Below are positions 55,050-64,000 of a stretch of 64,000 nucleotides of DNA, piece by piece. Each line of letters starts with the position of its first letter. The stretch's first letter is position 1. The stretch is from Podocnemis expansa (lineage: Eukaryota; Chordata; Testudines; Podocnemididae), in NCBI GenBank assembly GCA_007922195.1, contig ML681998.1, forward strand, positions 19,189,906-19,253,905. Direction: 5' to 3'. A model generated the notes under the pieces. It did no database searches, was not told the origin of the DNA, and was given only the letters and a program-made list of their open reading frames with translations. The position numbers and the translations under genes were made by a program.

Positions 55050-57000
55050 TTATGGGGCCGGAGGGCATGGAAGAGGCCCTGCCTGGAGGAGGCAGAAATA
55101 TTTCAATTTGCTCCTGGGGTTGCGTGCAGTACCCAGAACAGCCGAGGTCTCCTCTGGGAAGAGGGCATCGCCTCCGAAGGGCAGGCCTAGGGTCACCTGT
55201 TGTGAGGCTGAGGGCACTCTGGCTTCCTGTAGCCAGGCTGCACAGTGCAGGGTTATGGCCAAGGCCATAGTGTGGGCCGCTGTATCCACCGTGTCCCAGG
55301 CTGAAAGGAGGAGGTCCTGGGAAGCTATTTTAGCTTCCTCCAGGAAGGCATCATACTCTTCCCTCACCTCTAGTGGGAGTAGATGTCTAAATTTGTGTAT
55401 TGATTCCCACACGTCCAACATGTATCTACAAGTCAGGGCCTGATTCTTTGCAACCCACAACTGGAAGGCTGAGGAGGAGTAAACTTTGCGGCCCAATAAC
55501 TCAAGCTCCTTGGTGTCCCTTGATGTCAAGAGGAGATCATGGGGGGCCTGTCCCGGCCCTAAGGCCGCCTCCACCACTGCACAAGGTGGGACTGGGTGGT
55601 GGGTAAGTGAGGGGAACTCTAGTCTCGGGACTCTGTACTTGAGTCCCGCCGTATCCAAAACCAGGGAGATGGAACCTGGGTTTTGCCAGTGGAGGAGGTC
55701 AACTCCCAAATGCTAGGGTGGAGGGGAACCGTAACTGGTTCCGCCGACGAGAACGCTGGCCCAAATAAGTTAGAGCCCTGCAAATCCATGGATATCTGCA
55801 GATATCTGCCTTACAGCCACATCTGTGGATACAACACGGACATCCGCGGACCATTTCTTGTGGATGCAGACCAGATACAGATCCACATATTTTTATTTTC
55901 ACAGAGTTGGAGCCCTGCAAATATGCTGATATCCGTGGATATCTGCATCTGCAGATACAACATGGATATCCACGGACCATTTCTTGTGGATGCAGGTCTG
56001 ATACGGATCCACTTATTTGTATCCATGGAGGGCTCTACGAATAAGGTTTCAGAGTGTGTTTCAAAGGATTGAACCTCCATGTCCATGTGGGCTGAGACAT
56101 GGCACAGAAGATCAAAGTGTGCTGATAAGTCGCACGTATAAAAGCACGGCACCGGGTTCAGTGCTCTCACGGGTGCCGAATGGTCCGATGCTGGTAAAGT
56201 TAGAGGGGCCTCTTGGGGGGACCATTCCTGGGGGCGGTACCAAAAAGGCAACGGAGCTGAGAGCCAGTGCCGAGGCTGTTTGGAGCCCCTTGAAGCCCCT
56301 TCCTCTGAGCTGGAAGAGGGGGAAGCCTCTCAGGACTCTTGGGGCGGTACTGGGAACTGCAGTGTGATATGGAGCCACGGGGACGGCTCCACAATACTGG
56401 GACTCTCAGGGGGCTCTGGTGTTCGGGGGCCCGGGGCCAGTGACGGGGAAGGTGAACGGTGCCGTATGCACGGCACCCAGGCCTTCACAAGGAATGCTGG
56501 CTTCCCCCTTTTAGGCGGCGCCGGAGAGGGGGGTGTAGGCAACAGGAGGAGCGCCCTCACTGCCTCCGGGGTCATCAGAATTGGTACCGAGGCCGACTGG
56601 TCCCAGGGGGAGCCCTGTGTCAAAGAGGTGGGGCTATGTCGGTGCCGTGGTCCTGAGATTGGTACCGAGCTGGTCCTGTGTTGCCTTTTGGCATGGTGCA
56701 GGGCGGTGGGCTCCAGCACCGAACCGGCACACAGTGTCACAGGAGACCCCGAAGCCTCGGGGGAGGAGTGTGTGGCCTGGTTGGAGGCCAGGGCACAGCA
56801 CTTTTGCTCCCTGTCCTTGATTGTCCTCATTTTAAAGGACAGGCACATGGAGCACATTGTGACCATGTGGCTTTTGCCCAGGCACCAGAGGCACTTCTCG
56901 TGGGGATCATGCCATGGGAAGGCCTTGCCACATTCAGCACAGGGCTTAAACCATGGCATGGCAGACAACGTCGGAGTGCGATGTTCGGCCCGGAAAGAGA
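55050..57000 (-). pseudogene. DIRS gag-like ORF1, decayed (copy C)
   Basis: Reading begins at MPWFKPCAECGKAF with CLWCLGKSH and CSMCLSF following, then KMRTIKDRE: the same Cys/His cluster as copy A. After a Pro/Ser-rich middle the frame is lost near 56330. Past the MITE it resumes (KYRVPRLEFPS, LLDVWESIHKFRHLL written as MLDVWESI here, EEYDAFLEEAK, LPFGGDALFPEE). Better preserved than copy A in the C-terminal half. Non-functional because of the MITE and frame breaks. Confidence 0.7.
55770..56037. mobile_element. hAT-type MITE with internal duplication, 8-bp TSD
   Basis: The ends ttagagccctgcaaat and atggagggctcta are inverted at tagagccct. Flanks caaataag (55762-55769) and cgaataag (56038-56045) match at 7 of 8. 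The interior holds two direct units of about 110-135 bp, each with gagccctgcaaat, gatatc palindromes and ggaccatttcttgtggatgc. Confidence 0.85.
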
Positions 57001-57844
57001 GACCTTCTTCAGCGGGACAAAGTCCACAAATAGGTTCTCCCACTCGGGCGAGAGGCTCATACAGCAACGACGGACAGGCTGCTTGCAAAGCAAGGAGCAG
57101 GCAGTTCTGCAACCGACACCAAGGCGGAAGAAATAAACCTGGGGAGGGGCCAGGCAGCAGCCACATATACAGCCATGGAGTGGCACAGGTGGCGGCGGCC
57201 GCCTGCCCTCTTCTGACAGGCTAGGACAAAAAGTTCCAACCAATCTGGCGCTCCAGCATGGAGACGCCTATTACTGAATGTATCCAACCAGTGCTTGAAG
57301 AAGAGAATCTGTATTGTAGGCTTGAATTTATGGTTATAATACAGTGTATTTATACAGATTCAAGTATAAATTCCTTTGATGCTTTCAAAAGTGAAATTAC
57401 AGAACTGTACAAAGCACAATCTTGCATGTGCGTGTTCATTTTTAAATAGGATGCAGAGTGTATATATTCTCAGACTGTGTTGTATTTTATATTTTGGGAA
57501 CAGCACATTTTTGTTGCATCAGTAAAGGAATTGCGGTGTTGGCACTTTGGGGCACAGGATTTATACCCTGCTCTAAGCAAGTACTGTTGCTTGACACGTG
57601 GAGCTTTCTCCACAAGAGGGGCTTAAATTCAGTGTTGCAACATCTAACTTTTAGTTCTCCGTCTGCTGTAGTGGAGCTCAGCACCCCAGCTCCATATACA
57701 ACGTAGGAGCAAAGAATGGAAGTCTCAAAAGCCAGCCCTCTCAATAGGGAGCTACATAGGCTGGCCAGTGGGAAATACTGAGTAGATGGGTGGGGCCTAA
57801 GTTTCTCTTCTCAAAGGGAGCAAGGACTGCAATCTAGAAAGGGA

Positions 57845-58038
57845 AAAAGGAGGATCGGGGGAATTATAGACCAGTCAGCCTCACCTCAATCCCTGGAAAA
57901 ATTATGGAACAGATTCTCAAAGAATCCATCCTCAAACACTTAGAGGAAAATAAAGTGATCAGGAACAGTCAGAATGGATTTACCAAGGGTAAATCATGCC
58001 TGACCAATCTCATCTCCTCCTGTGATCAGATGACTGGT
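57845..58038 (+). pseudogene. CR1 reverse transcriptase fragment, 5' side of DIRS insertion
   Basis: The frame reads [19 protein letters not shown], then [17 protein letters not shown], which is the CR1 RT fingers region. It is 5'-truncated near 57845. The frame continues at 63897 ([20 protein letters not shown]), which places the DIRS insertion exactly between DQMTG and LDAG. Confidence 0.85.
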
Positions 58039-58313
58039 TCTTCTTCGAGCAGTGCTCCCGACTGCTCCACTTCAGGTGTTCACGCTCCGTGGCACCCCTG
58101 TTCGGAGATTTTTTCCTAGCAGTGGCTCATGCAGCGGGCAGTTGACAGCGGCGTTCCTTTTCCCGCCGTTGGTGACGTCAGCTGCTTGCACTGCCCGCTG
58201 CTGCTTCTCCTCAGTCCCTTTCTACCGCCCTGGACTCCGGATGGAGTCGGCGGTGGCTCTTCAAGAAGACTGAAGATCTTTTTTTAAAAAAAAACAAGAA
58301 GAAGAGAATTACG

Positions 58314-60442
58314 ATGACTCAAGAAAGAGCTGAAATTACTGTGGGGGTGAAATTGACAACACCTCCGATCAGCGCTATGCCGAGCTCAGCCGGCTTCAAG
58401 CGCTGTGAAAAGTGCCGTGAGGCAATGCCTGCCTCAGACGGGCATAGTGCCTGTGTGAAGTGCTTGGGAGAAGCACATATTTCACACAAGTGTGGCCACT
58501 GCAAGAGCTTGTCAGCGAGAGCCAGAAAGGAGAGAGAGCGAAAGCTTAAACTCCTCCTGTTGGAAGGCTCCCTGAGACCAGCGTGTGACCCCGGTGCTTC
58601 TCCTCATGCTGGTGAGGGAGCGCGCAAGCGAGCGTCCGCTGAGTCTTCCCCAGTATTAAAGAAAAAACAAAAAGGAGAAGAAACTACCCATAAGAAAAAG
58701 CACCGCAGCTCAAAGCAGGTGCCCAGTAACCCGGCGGAGCCGGAAATTTACAAGAGCGGCTCCGCGCTGCTGACAGCTCCGCTGCAGCTTCAAACGCCGT
58801 TGACGGCTGTCACGGCGCCGACCTCCGTACCAACGCTTGCAGTGCCTGTCACTTCACCGGTACCCAGTGTGTCTGTGGCACCGTTCCCAGCACCGTTGCC
58901 TCTGTCCACATCGGTACCGGATTTTCAGAGTGCTCAATCAGTCATTCCCCTTGACAGCCAGAGGTCAGCACAGCCACTAGCTGTGCAGATCCAAACATTG
59001 CCTCCAACTCTGACAGCTACGACCAAGGAAGTTGGTCCAAGTCAAGGGCATACTAAGCATAAACGCAAATCAAGGCACGTGGAGCTGACAGATGATCTGT
59101 CTATACATTCCTCACCCATGTCGCCTTTATTTCAAACACTCGTCAATTACAAGTCAGTCATCTGCATCGCCTTCAGCCTCTACATTATCGAGATCAGCTA
59201 GTCCCTCACCGAGTCACTCACCTGTGCCACAGGCAGCTCCAACTATAACCAACGCTTCCAATGTTGCTGTTCCCTGGCTCTACGCTCCATGGGTGATGGC
59301 CCCACAACAGGGTGTAAATTACTTACCATGGCAATACAACCTGCCACTATCATCGAGCGCTTCTTTTCCAGCGCCTGTGCAGGCTCAGCATCAGCCTTTG
59401 GCAACGACAAGGGCAGTGCCAATCACTGCAATGGCAACGCCAGACAACCCCTCACCAGACACAAGTTCTCAGGACAAGAAAGATGACAGCAGACAGTTTA
59501 AAGAGCTATTTAAAAGGGCAGCTGAAGCCATGGAGATTTCCCTACAGGATTCTCAGCCCTCGCAACATAAGTTGTACAAGATACTACAGACCATGGGATC
59601 ACACAAATTAGCTCTCCCGATGGACGACGGGATTATGGACCCTGCAAATAAAATCTGGCAGGCACCATCAACAACTCCTCCAACAAGCAAAAATGTCGAT
59701 AAGAAATTATTTCATCATGCCTAAGGGGAATGAGTTTCTTTTTACACATCCCCAACCAAACTCACTGGTAGTGGAAGCAGCGAGTTACAGAAACAGACAA
59801 TCGAATCGCAAATTCTCTTTTAATAACAGGGAAGACAGGAAATTGGATGCATTGGGAAAGAAAGTGTATACCTCAGCAGCATTACAACTAAGAATAGCCA
59901 ATTATACAGCTTAGCTAGCTAATTACAATCATGAGTTATACACTAAATTGAAAGACTGTGCGACATCAATTGTGCAGGACAAACAAGAGCAGTTCAATGC
60001 CCTTTCCACCGAGGGACTATTAGCGGCCAGAATAGCCCTTCAAGCTTCTCTCGATGCTGCAGATGTTGCAGCCAGGACATTAGGAACAGCAGTAGTGATG
60101 CATCGCGCTTCCTGGCTTCATGCAGCAGATCTTCCCAAGCAGATGCAGACGATAATTGAGGATCTCCCCTTTGACAGAGATCACCTGTTCGAGAAGACAA
60201 CAGACCAGGTTATGCACGGTTTGAAAGATTCTAGAGCAACTTTAAGAACACTGGGGATCTACCCCATGCAGTACAACCGCACTTTTTATAAGAGTCAACC
60301 TGCTGGCTACAGACACATACAGAGACAATCCAGCAGAAGAGGTGATTCCTATAGGAACAGGGCAAGACAACCGCGCAGGAACAGACAGGGAAACCAGGCA
60401 TACCAAACACCACAACCTGGCAACATGAAACACCAAATTTGA
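58314..60442 (+). pseudogene. DIRS gag-like ORF1 (copy D), frameshifted
   Basis: The first ATG of the frame is 58314; MPSSAGFKRCEKC at 58377 is the start that corresponds to copies A and C. The Cys/His cluster is CEKC, HSACVKCLG, CGHCKSL, followed by basic KKKQKGEE and KKKHRSSK stretches and a Pro/Ser/Thr-rich middle. The frame shifts near 59150 and again near 59695, and a TAG lies at 59912-59914. The conserved C-terminal block (QEQFNALSTEGLLAARIALQ, LDAADVAARTLG, LPFDRDHLFE) runs to a TGA after 60439. It ends with an Arg/Gln-rich tail, suggesting nucleic-acid binding. Confidence 0.85.
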
Positions 60443-60524
60443 GGGTCAGGTCGAGGGACCGGCCAATCCACAGGATCAACATGTTACTCAAACGCCATCT
60501 TACAACCTAATCTTCCGCAACAGA

Positions 60525-62201
60525 TTGCAACCATTCCTCCAAGTCTGGAGGCAGATAACATCAGATCGATGGGTCAGAGAGATTGTGCAACACGGGTATT
60601 CTATCCCATTTACTTCCAGACCCAGATACCAACCCCCTTCCCCGTCCCTTTTCAGGGACCCCGCTCATGTACAACATCTCTGGGCGGAGATTCAACATTT
60701 ACTGCACATAGGCGCGATCGAACATGTTCCCATCGAACAAAGGGGAAGGGGATTTTATTCTCCGTACTTTCTAACAGAGAAGAAAACAGGGGGATGGAGA
60801 CCAATACTCAACCTCAGACGTCTCAACAAATATATTCAAGTAAGGAAGTTGAAGATGGTGACTTTGCGCAACATTCTTCCTGCTCTTCAACAGTTCAACT
60901 GGCTGGTATCCCTCGACCTAAAAGACGCATATTTCCACGTGTCCATATGCCCACCACACAGACGGTTCCTACGATTCCAATTCCTACAATGCCATTTTCA
61001 ATACACAGTCCTTCCATTTGGACTTTGTACAGCCCCTAGAGTATTTTCCAAGATCATGGCTCCTATAATAGCATTTCTACGACGGAGACACATAGAGATA
61101 TTTCCGTATCTAGACGATTTCTTAATAAAGGCTTCTTCACAACAGCAGGTGGTTCAGGACCTAGAGACCACCATCAAACTAATTCTGTCACTAGGTCTGA
61201 ACATAAATTACGAAAAGTCAACTCTCTCTCCAACATAAAGAATACATTTCATCGGAGCACGAATTGATTCGGTAGCACAGGCAGCATTTCTACCGACTGA
61301 CAGAGTGCAGAACCTGCAACAACTAGCGCTCAGTATTCAAATTTCAACCGTGGTATCAGCACACACAGTGATGAAACTGTTAGGGCATATGGCAGCAACC
61401 ACTTATCTAGTGAACAATGCTTGGTTGCACGTGCGCCCACTACAACTCTGGTTCCTCAGTCATTTCAAGTGGGCGAGGCAGCCTCTTACGACTTTATTAG
61501 TGGTTCCTCACATTGTCCGAGACTCACTGTCTTGGTGGACGGACCAAGGGAACCTGACGCAGGGGGTTTCCTTCAGCCCACCCCAACCTCAAGTGACTGT
61601 CACAACAGATGCTTCCCTCCTAGGATGGGGAGCACACTGTCAAGGGCAAACTGCTCAAGGGAAATGGTCCATGTCAGAATGGTCCCTGCACATCAATCTT
61701 CTGGAGTTGAGGACAGTTCGGAAGGCGTGCCTGCAGTTTCTGCCACTGATAACAGGCAAGAGCGTGACAATCCGCACAGACAATACGTCCTGCATGTTTT
61801 ATGTCAATCGTCAGGGTGGCACCAAGTCCCACTCACTATGTCTGGAGGCAATGTCTCTTTGGGATTGGTGTATCACTCATGGAATATCTCTCCATGCGAG
61901 TTATCTCCCGGGGAAAGAGAATGTATTAGCGGACTCTTTAAGCCCGGGGAAAGAGAATGTATTAGCGGACTCTTTAAGCCGACTGTTCCCGGAACAACAC
62001 GAATGGGAAATTCGGGAGGACATTGTCCAGGCTGTTTTTGCCAAGTGGGGTCAACCAACCATGGACCTGTTCGCCACAGTAGCCAACAAGAAATGCAGTC
62101 GCTACTGTTCTCGGGCGGGAATAGGCCCAAATTCCAGCGGGGATGCATTCCTCATCCATTGGGGGGATCACTTCTTTACGCCTTCCCACCGATTCCGATG
62201 A
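60525..62201 (+). pseudogene. DIRS reverse transcriptase-RNase H (copy D)
   Basis: RT motifs in order: GWRPILNLRRLNKYI, WLVSLDLKDAYFHVSI (first catalytic Asp), LPFGLCTAPRVFSK, and IFPYLDDFLIKA (the two catalytic Asp). A TAA at 61236-61238 interrupts the frame between RT and RNase H; CAA to TAA is the likely change. RNase H follows: VTTDASLLGWGAH, the Glu of LLELRTVRKA, and IRTDNTSCMFYVNRQGG. Near the end a 36-bp unit is duplicated in frame. The tail (GQPTMDLFATVANKKC) enters the DIRS methylase-like region, after which the frame shifts near 62150. It would synthesise and process element cDNA. Confidence 0.92.
61907..61978 (+). repeat. 36-bp in-frame tandem duplication in RNase H
   Basis: Units 61907-61942 and 61943-61978 are identical (cccggggaaagagaatgtat then tagcggactctttaag) and duplicate the peptide PGKENVLADSLS. 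Confidence 0.95.
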
Positions 62202-63481
62202 TCTCCTGCACGCTCCACAAAATACGACGGGACAGGGCAACTGTGATTGTGATAGCTCCAGCTTGGCCTCGTCAACCGTGGTACTCATTACTAGTGAAAA
62301 TATCCAAAACGTCACCCATCACATTACCCATGGTAAAAGACCTACTGTTTCAGGATCACGGCAAACGTCTCCACACCAGTCTAGACCGACTTCACCTAAT
62401 GGTGTGGAACCTCAATGGTTCGACCATACAGAGCTCCAGTGCTCCAAGCAGGTGCGCAACATCCTCCTAAATAGTAGGAAACCATCTACAAGAACTTCTT
62501 ACCTGCAGAAATGGACTCGATTCGCGTCCTGGTGTATTGATCGAGGGGTTCAACCGGTTAGGACTCCCATCTCAGAGATCCTGGAATATCTGCTGCACCT
62601 GCAGGGAAAAAAATCTCACGGCTAACACGATCAGAGTGCACCTAGCAGCTATCTCTACTTTTCATGACCAGGTAGATGGTGTATCAATATTCGCCGATCG
62701 GGTAGTTAAGAGGTTCATCCAGGGACTATACAACCTATTTCCACAGATTCAGCCTCCTGCAACACCTTGGGATCTTACCTTGGTCCTGAAGGCACTGACT
62801 AGACCACCATTTGAGCCTCTGGCCTCTGTCTCGATGTTGCACCTCTCCATGAAAGTGGCATTTTTAGTTGCAATCATGTCGGCGAGGAGAGTCAGTGAAC
62901 TAGCGGCTTTAATGGCCTATCCACCGTACACAATCTTCTACAAAGATAAAGTATCCTTACGATTACACCCTAAGTTTCTGCCTAAAACATCAACATCCTT
63001 TCACATTAATCAAGTAATAAACTTACCTGTCTTCTACCCCAAGCCTCATTCCACACCACGGGAGAGCTTCCTTCATACCTTGGATGTCAGACGAGCCCTA
63101 GCATGCTACTTGGAAAGAACAAAAGGGTTTAGAAAATCGGCACGGCTATTTGTCTCCACTACGGAACGATCACAAGGACAGCCAATTTCGAAACAGAGAC
63201 TATCCAAGTGGATAGCTTTATGTATTCGTACAGCGTATTCAATTCAACAGGCGACTCCACCTGATACAATCCGTTCGCATTCCACTAGGGCTATGGCATC
63301 ATCCATAGCATTCATTAACAAGGTTCCACTTCATGTAATTTGTCAGGCAGCTACGTGGGCCTCTGATGACACGTTTGCTAAACATTATGCATTGGAAAAT
63401 ATTACAGCCTTGGATACTGCCCTAGGGCAAGCAGTACTCCACGCTGTTCAGAGGGCAACCCCGAAGTGCCCACCGCCATAG
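62190..63481 (+). pseudogene. DIRS methylase-like tail and tyrosine recombinase (copy D)
   Basis: APAWPRQPWYSLLVKIS (about 62255) and the ILLNSRKPSTRTSYLQKW block precede the recombinase. A run of seven A at 62608-62614 breaks the frame between LLHLQGK and NLTANTIRVHLAAIS; six A would restore it. Catalytic residues of the tyrosine recombinase family are visible: Arg in SARRVSELAAL, His-x-x-Arg in RSHSTRAMASS, and the nucleophile Tyr in TFAKHYALE. The ORF ends TAG at 63479-63481 just before the internal complementary region. The enzyme integrates a circular cDNA, which explains the lack of a TSD. Confidence 0.92.
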
Positions 63482-63499
63482 GATGACGACTGCTTTGAA

Positions 63500-63605
63500 A
63501 TCACCTGAAGTGGAGCAGTCGGGAGCACTGCTCGAAGAAGAAATGGAGGTTACTCACCTTCATGCAGTAGCCGAAGCTCTTCGAGATGCGTGCTCCCAAC
63601 ATGCT
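63500..63605 (+). repeat. DIRS internal complementary region (copy D)
   Basis: The first part (acctgaagtggagcagtcgg ... gctcgaagaag) is the complement of the element's left end at 58039-58076. The second part (aaatggaggttactcacctt ... catgctccac) is the complement of its right end at about 63824-63890. Confidence 0.9.
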
Positions 63606-63896
63606 CCACTACCCACCCTCCTCCCCTCTACTTCGGGGGTTTTTCTCTCTACCCCGAGAGTATCCTGTAACGAGAAAGGGACTGAGGAGAAGCAGCAGCG
63701 GGCAGTGCAAGCAGCTGACGTCACCAACAGCGGGAAAAGGAATGCCGCTGTCAACTGCCCACTGTGTGAGCCACTGCTAGGAAAAAATCTCCGAACGGGG
63801 GTGCCACGGAGCGTGAACACCTGAAGTGGAGCATGTCGGGAGCACGCATCTCGAAGAACTTCGGCTACTGCACGAAGGTGAGTAACCTCCATTTTT

Positions 63897-64000
63897 CTGG
63901 ATGCAGGAAGAACTGTTGATGTGATATACCTTGATTTTAGCAAGGCTTTTGATACAGTTTCCCACAGCATTCTCATTGGCAAATTAAGGAAGTATGGGTT
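63897..64000 (+). pseudogene. CR1 reverse transcriptase fragment, 3' side of DIRS insertion
   Basis: Reads [20 protein letters not shown], then [14 protein letters not shown]; the Asp of YLDFSKAFD is the first RT catalytic site. It continues beyond the window. Confidence 0.9.

Larger units (their letters stand above)
51475..57310 (-). mobile_element. DIRS retrotransposon copy C with unrecognised pol half
   Basis: Left terminus (minus orientation) at about 57310 (complement of ggatacattcagtaataggt), gag from about 57000 to 55050, right terminus and internal complementary region at 51475-51830. Inside the right end, gggttacttaccagtaacc (51475) and its inverse ggttactggtaagtaaccc (about 51750) pair as expected for DIRS. 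Between 51.85 and 55.0 kb neither a YLDD-type RT, an RNase H nor an HxxR...Y recombinase could be read, although the 5' segment (54.75-55.0 kb) has weak resemblance to an RT start. A 268-bp MITE splits the gag. Confidence 0.75.
58039..63896 (+). mobile_element. Near-complete DIRS retrotransposon (copy D) in CR1
   Basis: About 5.86 kb. The left inverted terminal repeat (58039-58220) and right one (about 63670-63890) are complementary over gtgttcacgctccgtggcac and ttgacagcggcgttcctttt. The internal complementary region at about 63500-63605 joins the complement of the left end (agtcgggagcactgctcgaa) to that of the right end (aaatggaggttactcacctt), as in a rolled circle junction. Gag, RT-RNase H, methylase-like and tyrosine recombinase follow in canonical order. 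There is no TSD, only a shared T run. Stops and frameshifts make it inactive but relatively young. Confidence 0.92.

Noticed and set aside
1..64000. CRISPR arrays, bacterial operons, tRNA or rRNA genes
   Set aside because: None seen; the regular repeats present (43 bp at 3.06 kb, GT tracts) are eukaryotic tandem repeats without spacers.

Overview
This is vertebrate nuclear DNA, most likely from a turtle. The evidence is a 5' end of a Frizzled-6 gene, CR1 LINE fragments in both orientations, and abundant DIRS-type tyrosine-recombinase retrotransposons. There are also foldback repeats related to Penelope-like elements and many short hAT-type elements with 8-bp target-site duplications (TSDs). 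No bacterial features are present. Most open reading frames in the window are chance frames or decayed transposon protein. The species call rests on repeat families I recognise from memory; I ran no search.

Layout. 1-6 kb: an old DIRS copy (plus strand) inserted in a Penelope-like fragment and itself split by an LTR-like insertion. 6-18 kb: small repeats (hAT, MIR, CR1 tail, foldbacks) and a second DIRS terminus at 13.9-15.1 kb carrying two nested insertions. 18.0-23.9 kb (minus strand): a multi-exon gene or young pseudogene that is not part of any recognised mobile element. Its in-phase exons encode an HHCC zinc-binding motif and gypsy/Ginger-type integrase core, a GPF module, an acidic linker, an Ulp1/SENP-type (C48) cysteine peptidase with His, Asp, Gln and Cys in place, and a decayed PHD-like finger. 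The third acidic residue of the integrase is Lys. 24-31 kb: mostly AT-rich intergenic DNA, then G/purine-rich sequence and an LTR-like block. 31.3-32.3 kb: a CpG-rich promoter and the first coding exon of FZD6 (plus strand). The remaining 31.7 kb shows no second FZD6 coding exon, so it is probably one very long intron full of repeats, with a 100-bp assembly gap at 32,940.

51.5-57.3 kb holds a minus-strand DIRS copy whose gag is readable but whose pol half I cannot recognise. 57.8-64.0 kb holds a CR1 reverse-transcriptase fragment split by a nearly complete DIRS element (inverted termini, internal complementary region, gag, RT-RNase H, methylase-like, tyrosine recombinase), disabled by a few frameshifts and stops.

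How it fits together: FZD6 is the only clear conserved host gene. The 18-24 kb integrase-peptidase gene is the most unusual object, because its peptidase core is intact while its integrase has lost a catalytic residue. The repeat nesting gives a relative chronology: Penelope-like fragment before DIRS copy A before the LTR-like insert; DIRS end before MITE and foldback; CR1 before DIRS copy D.
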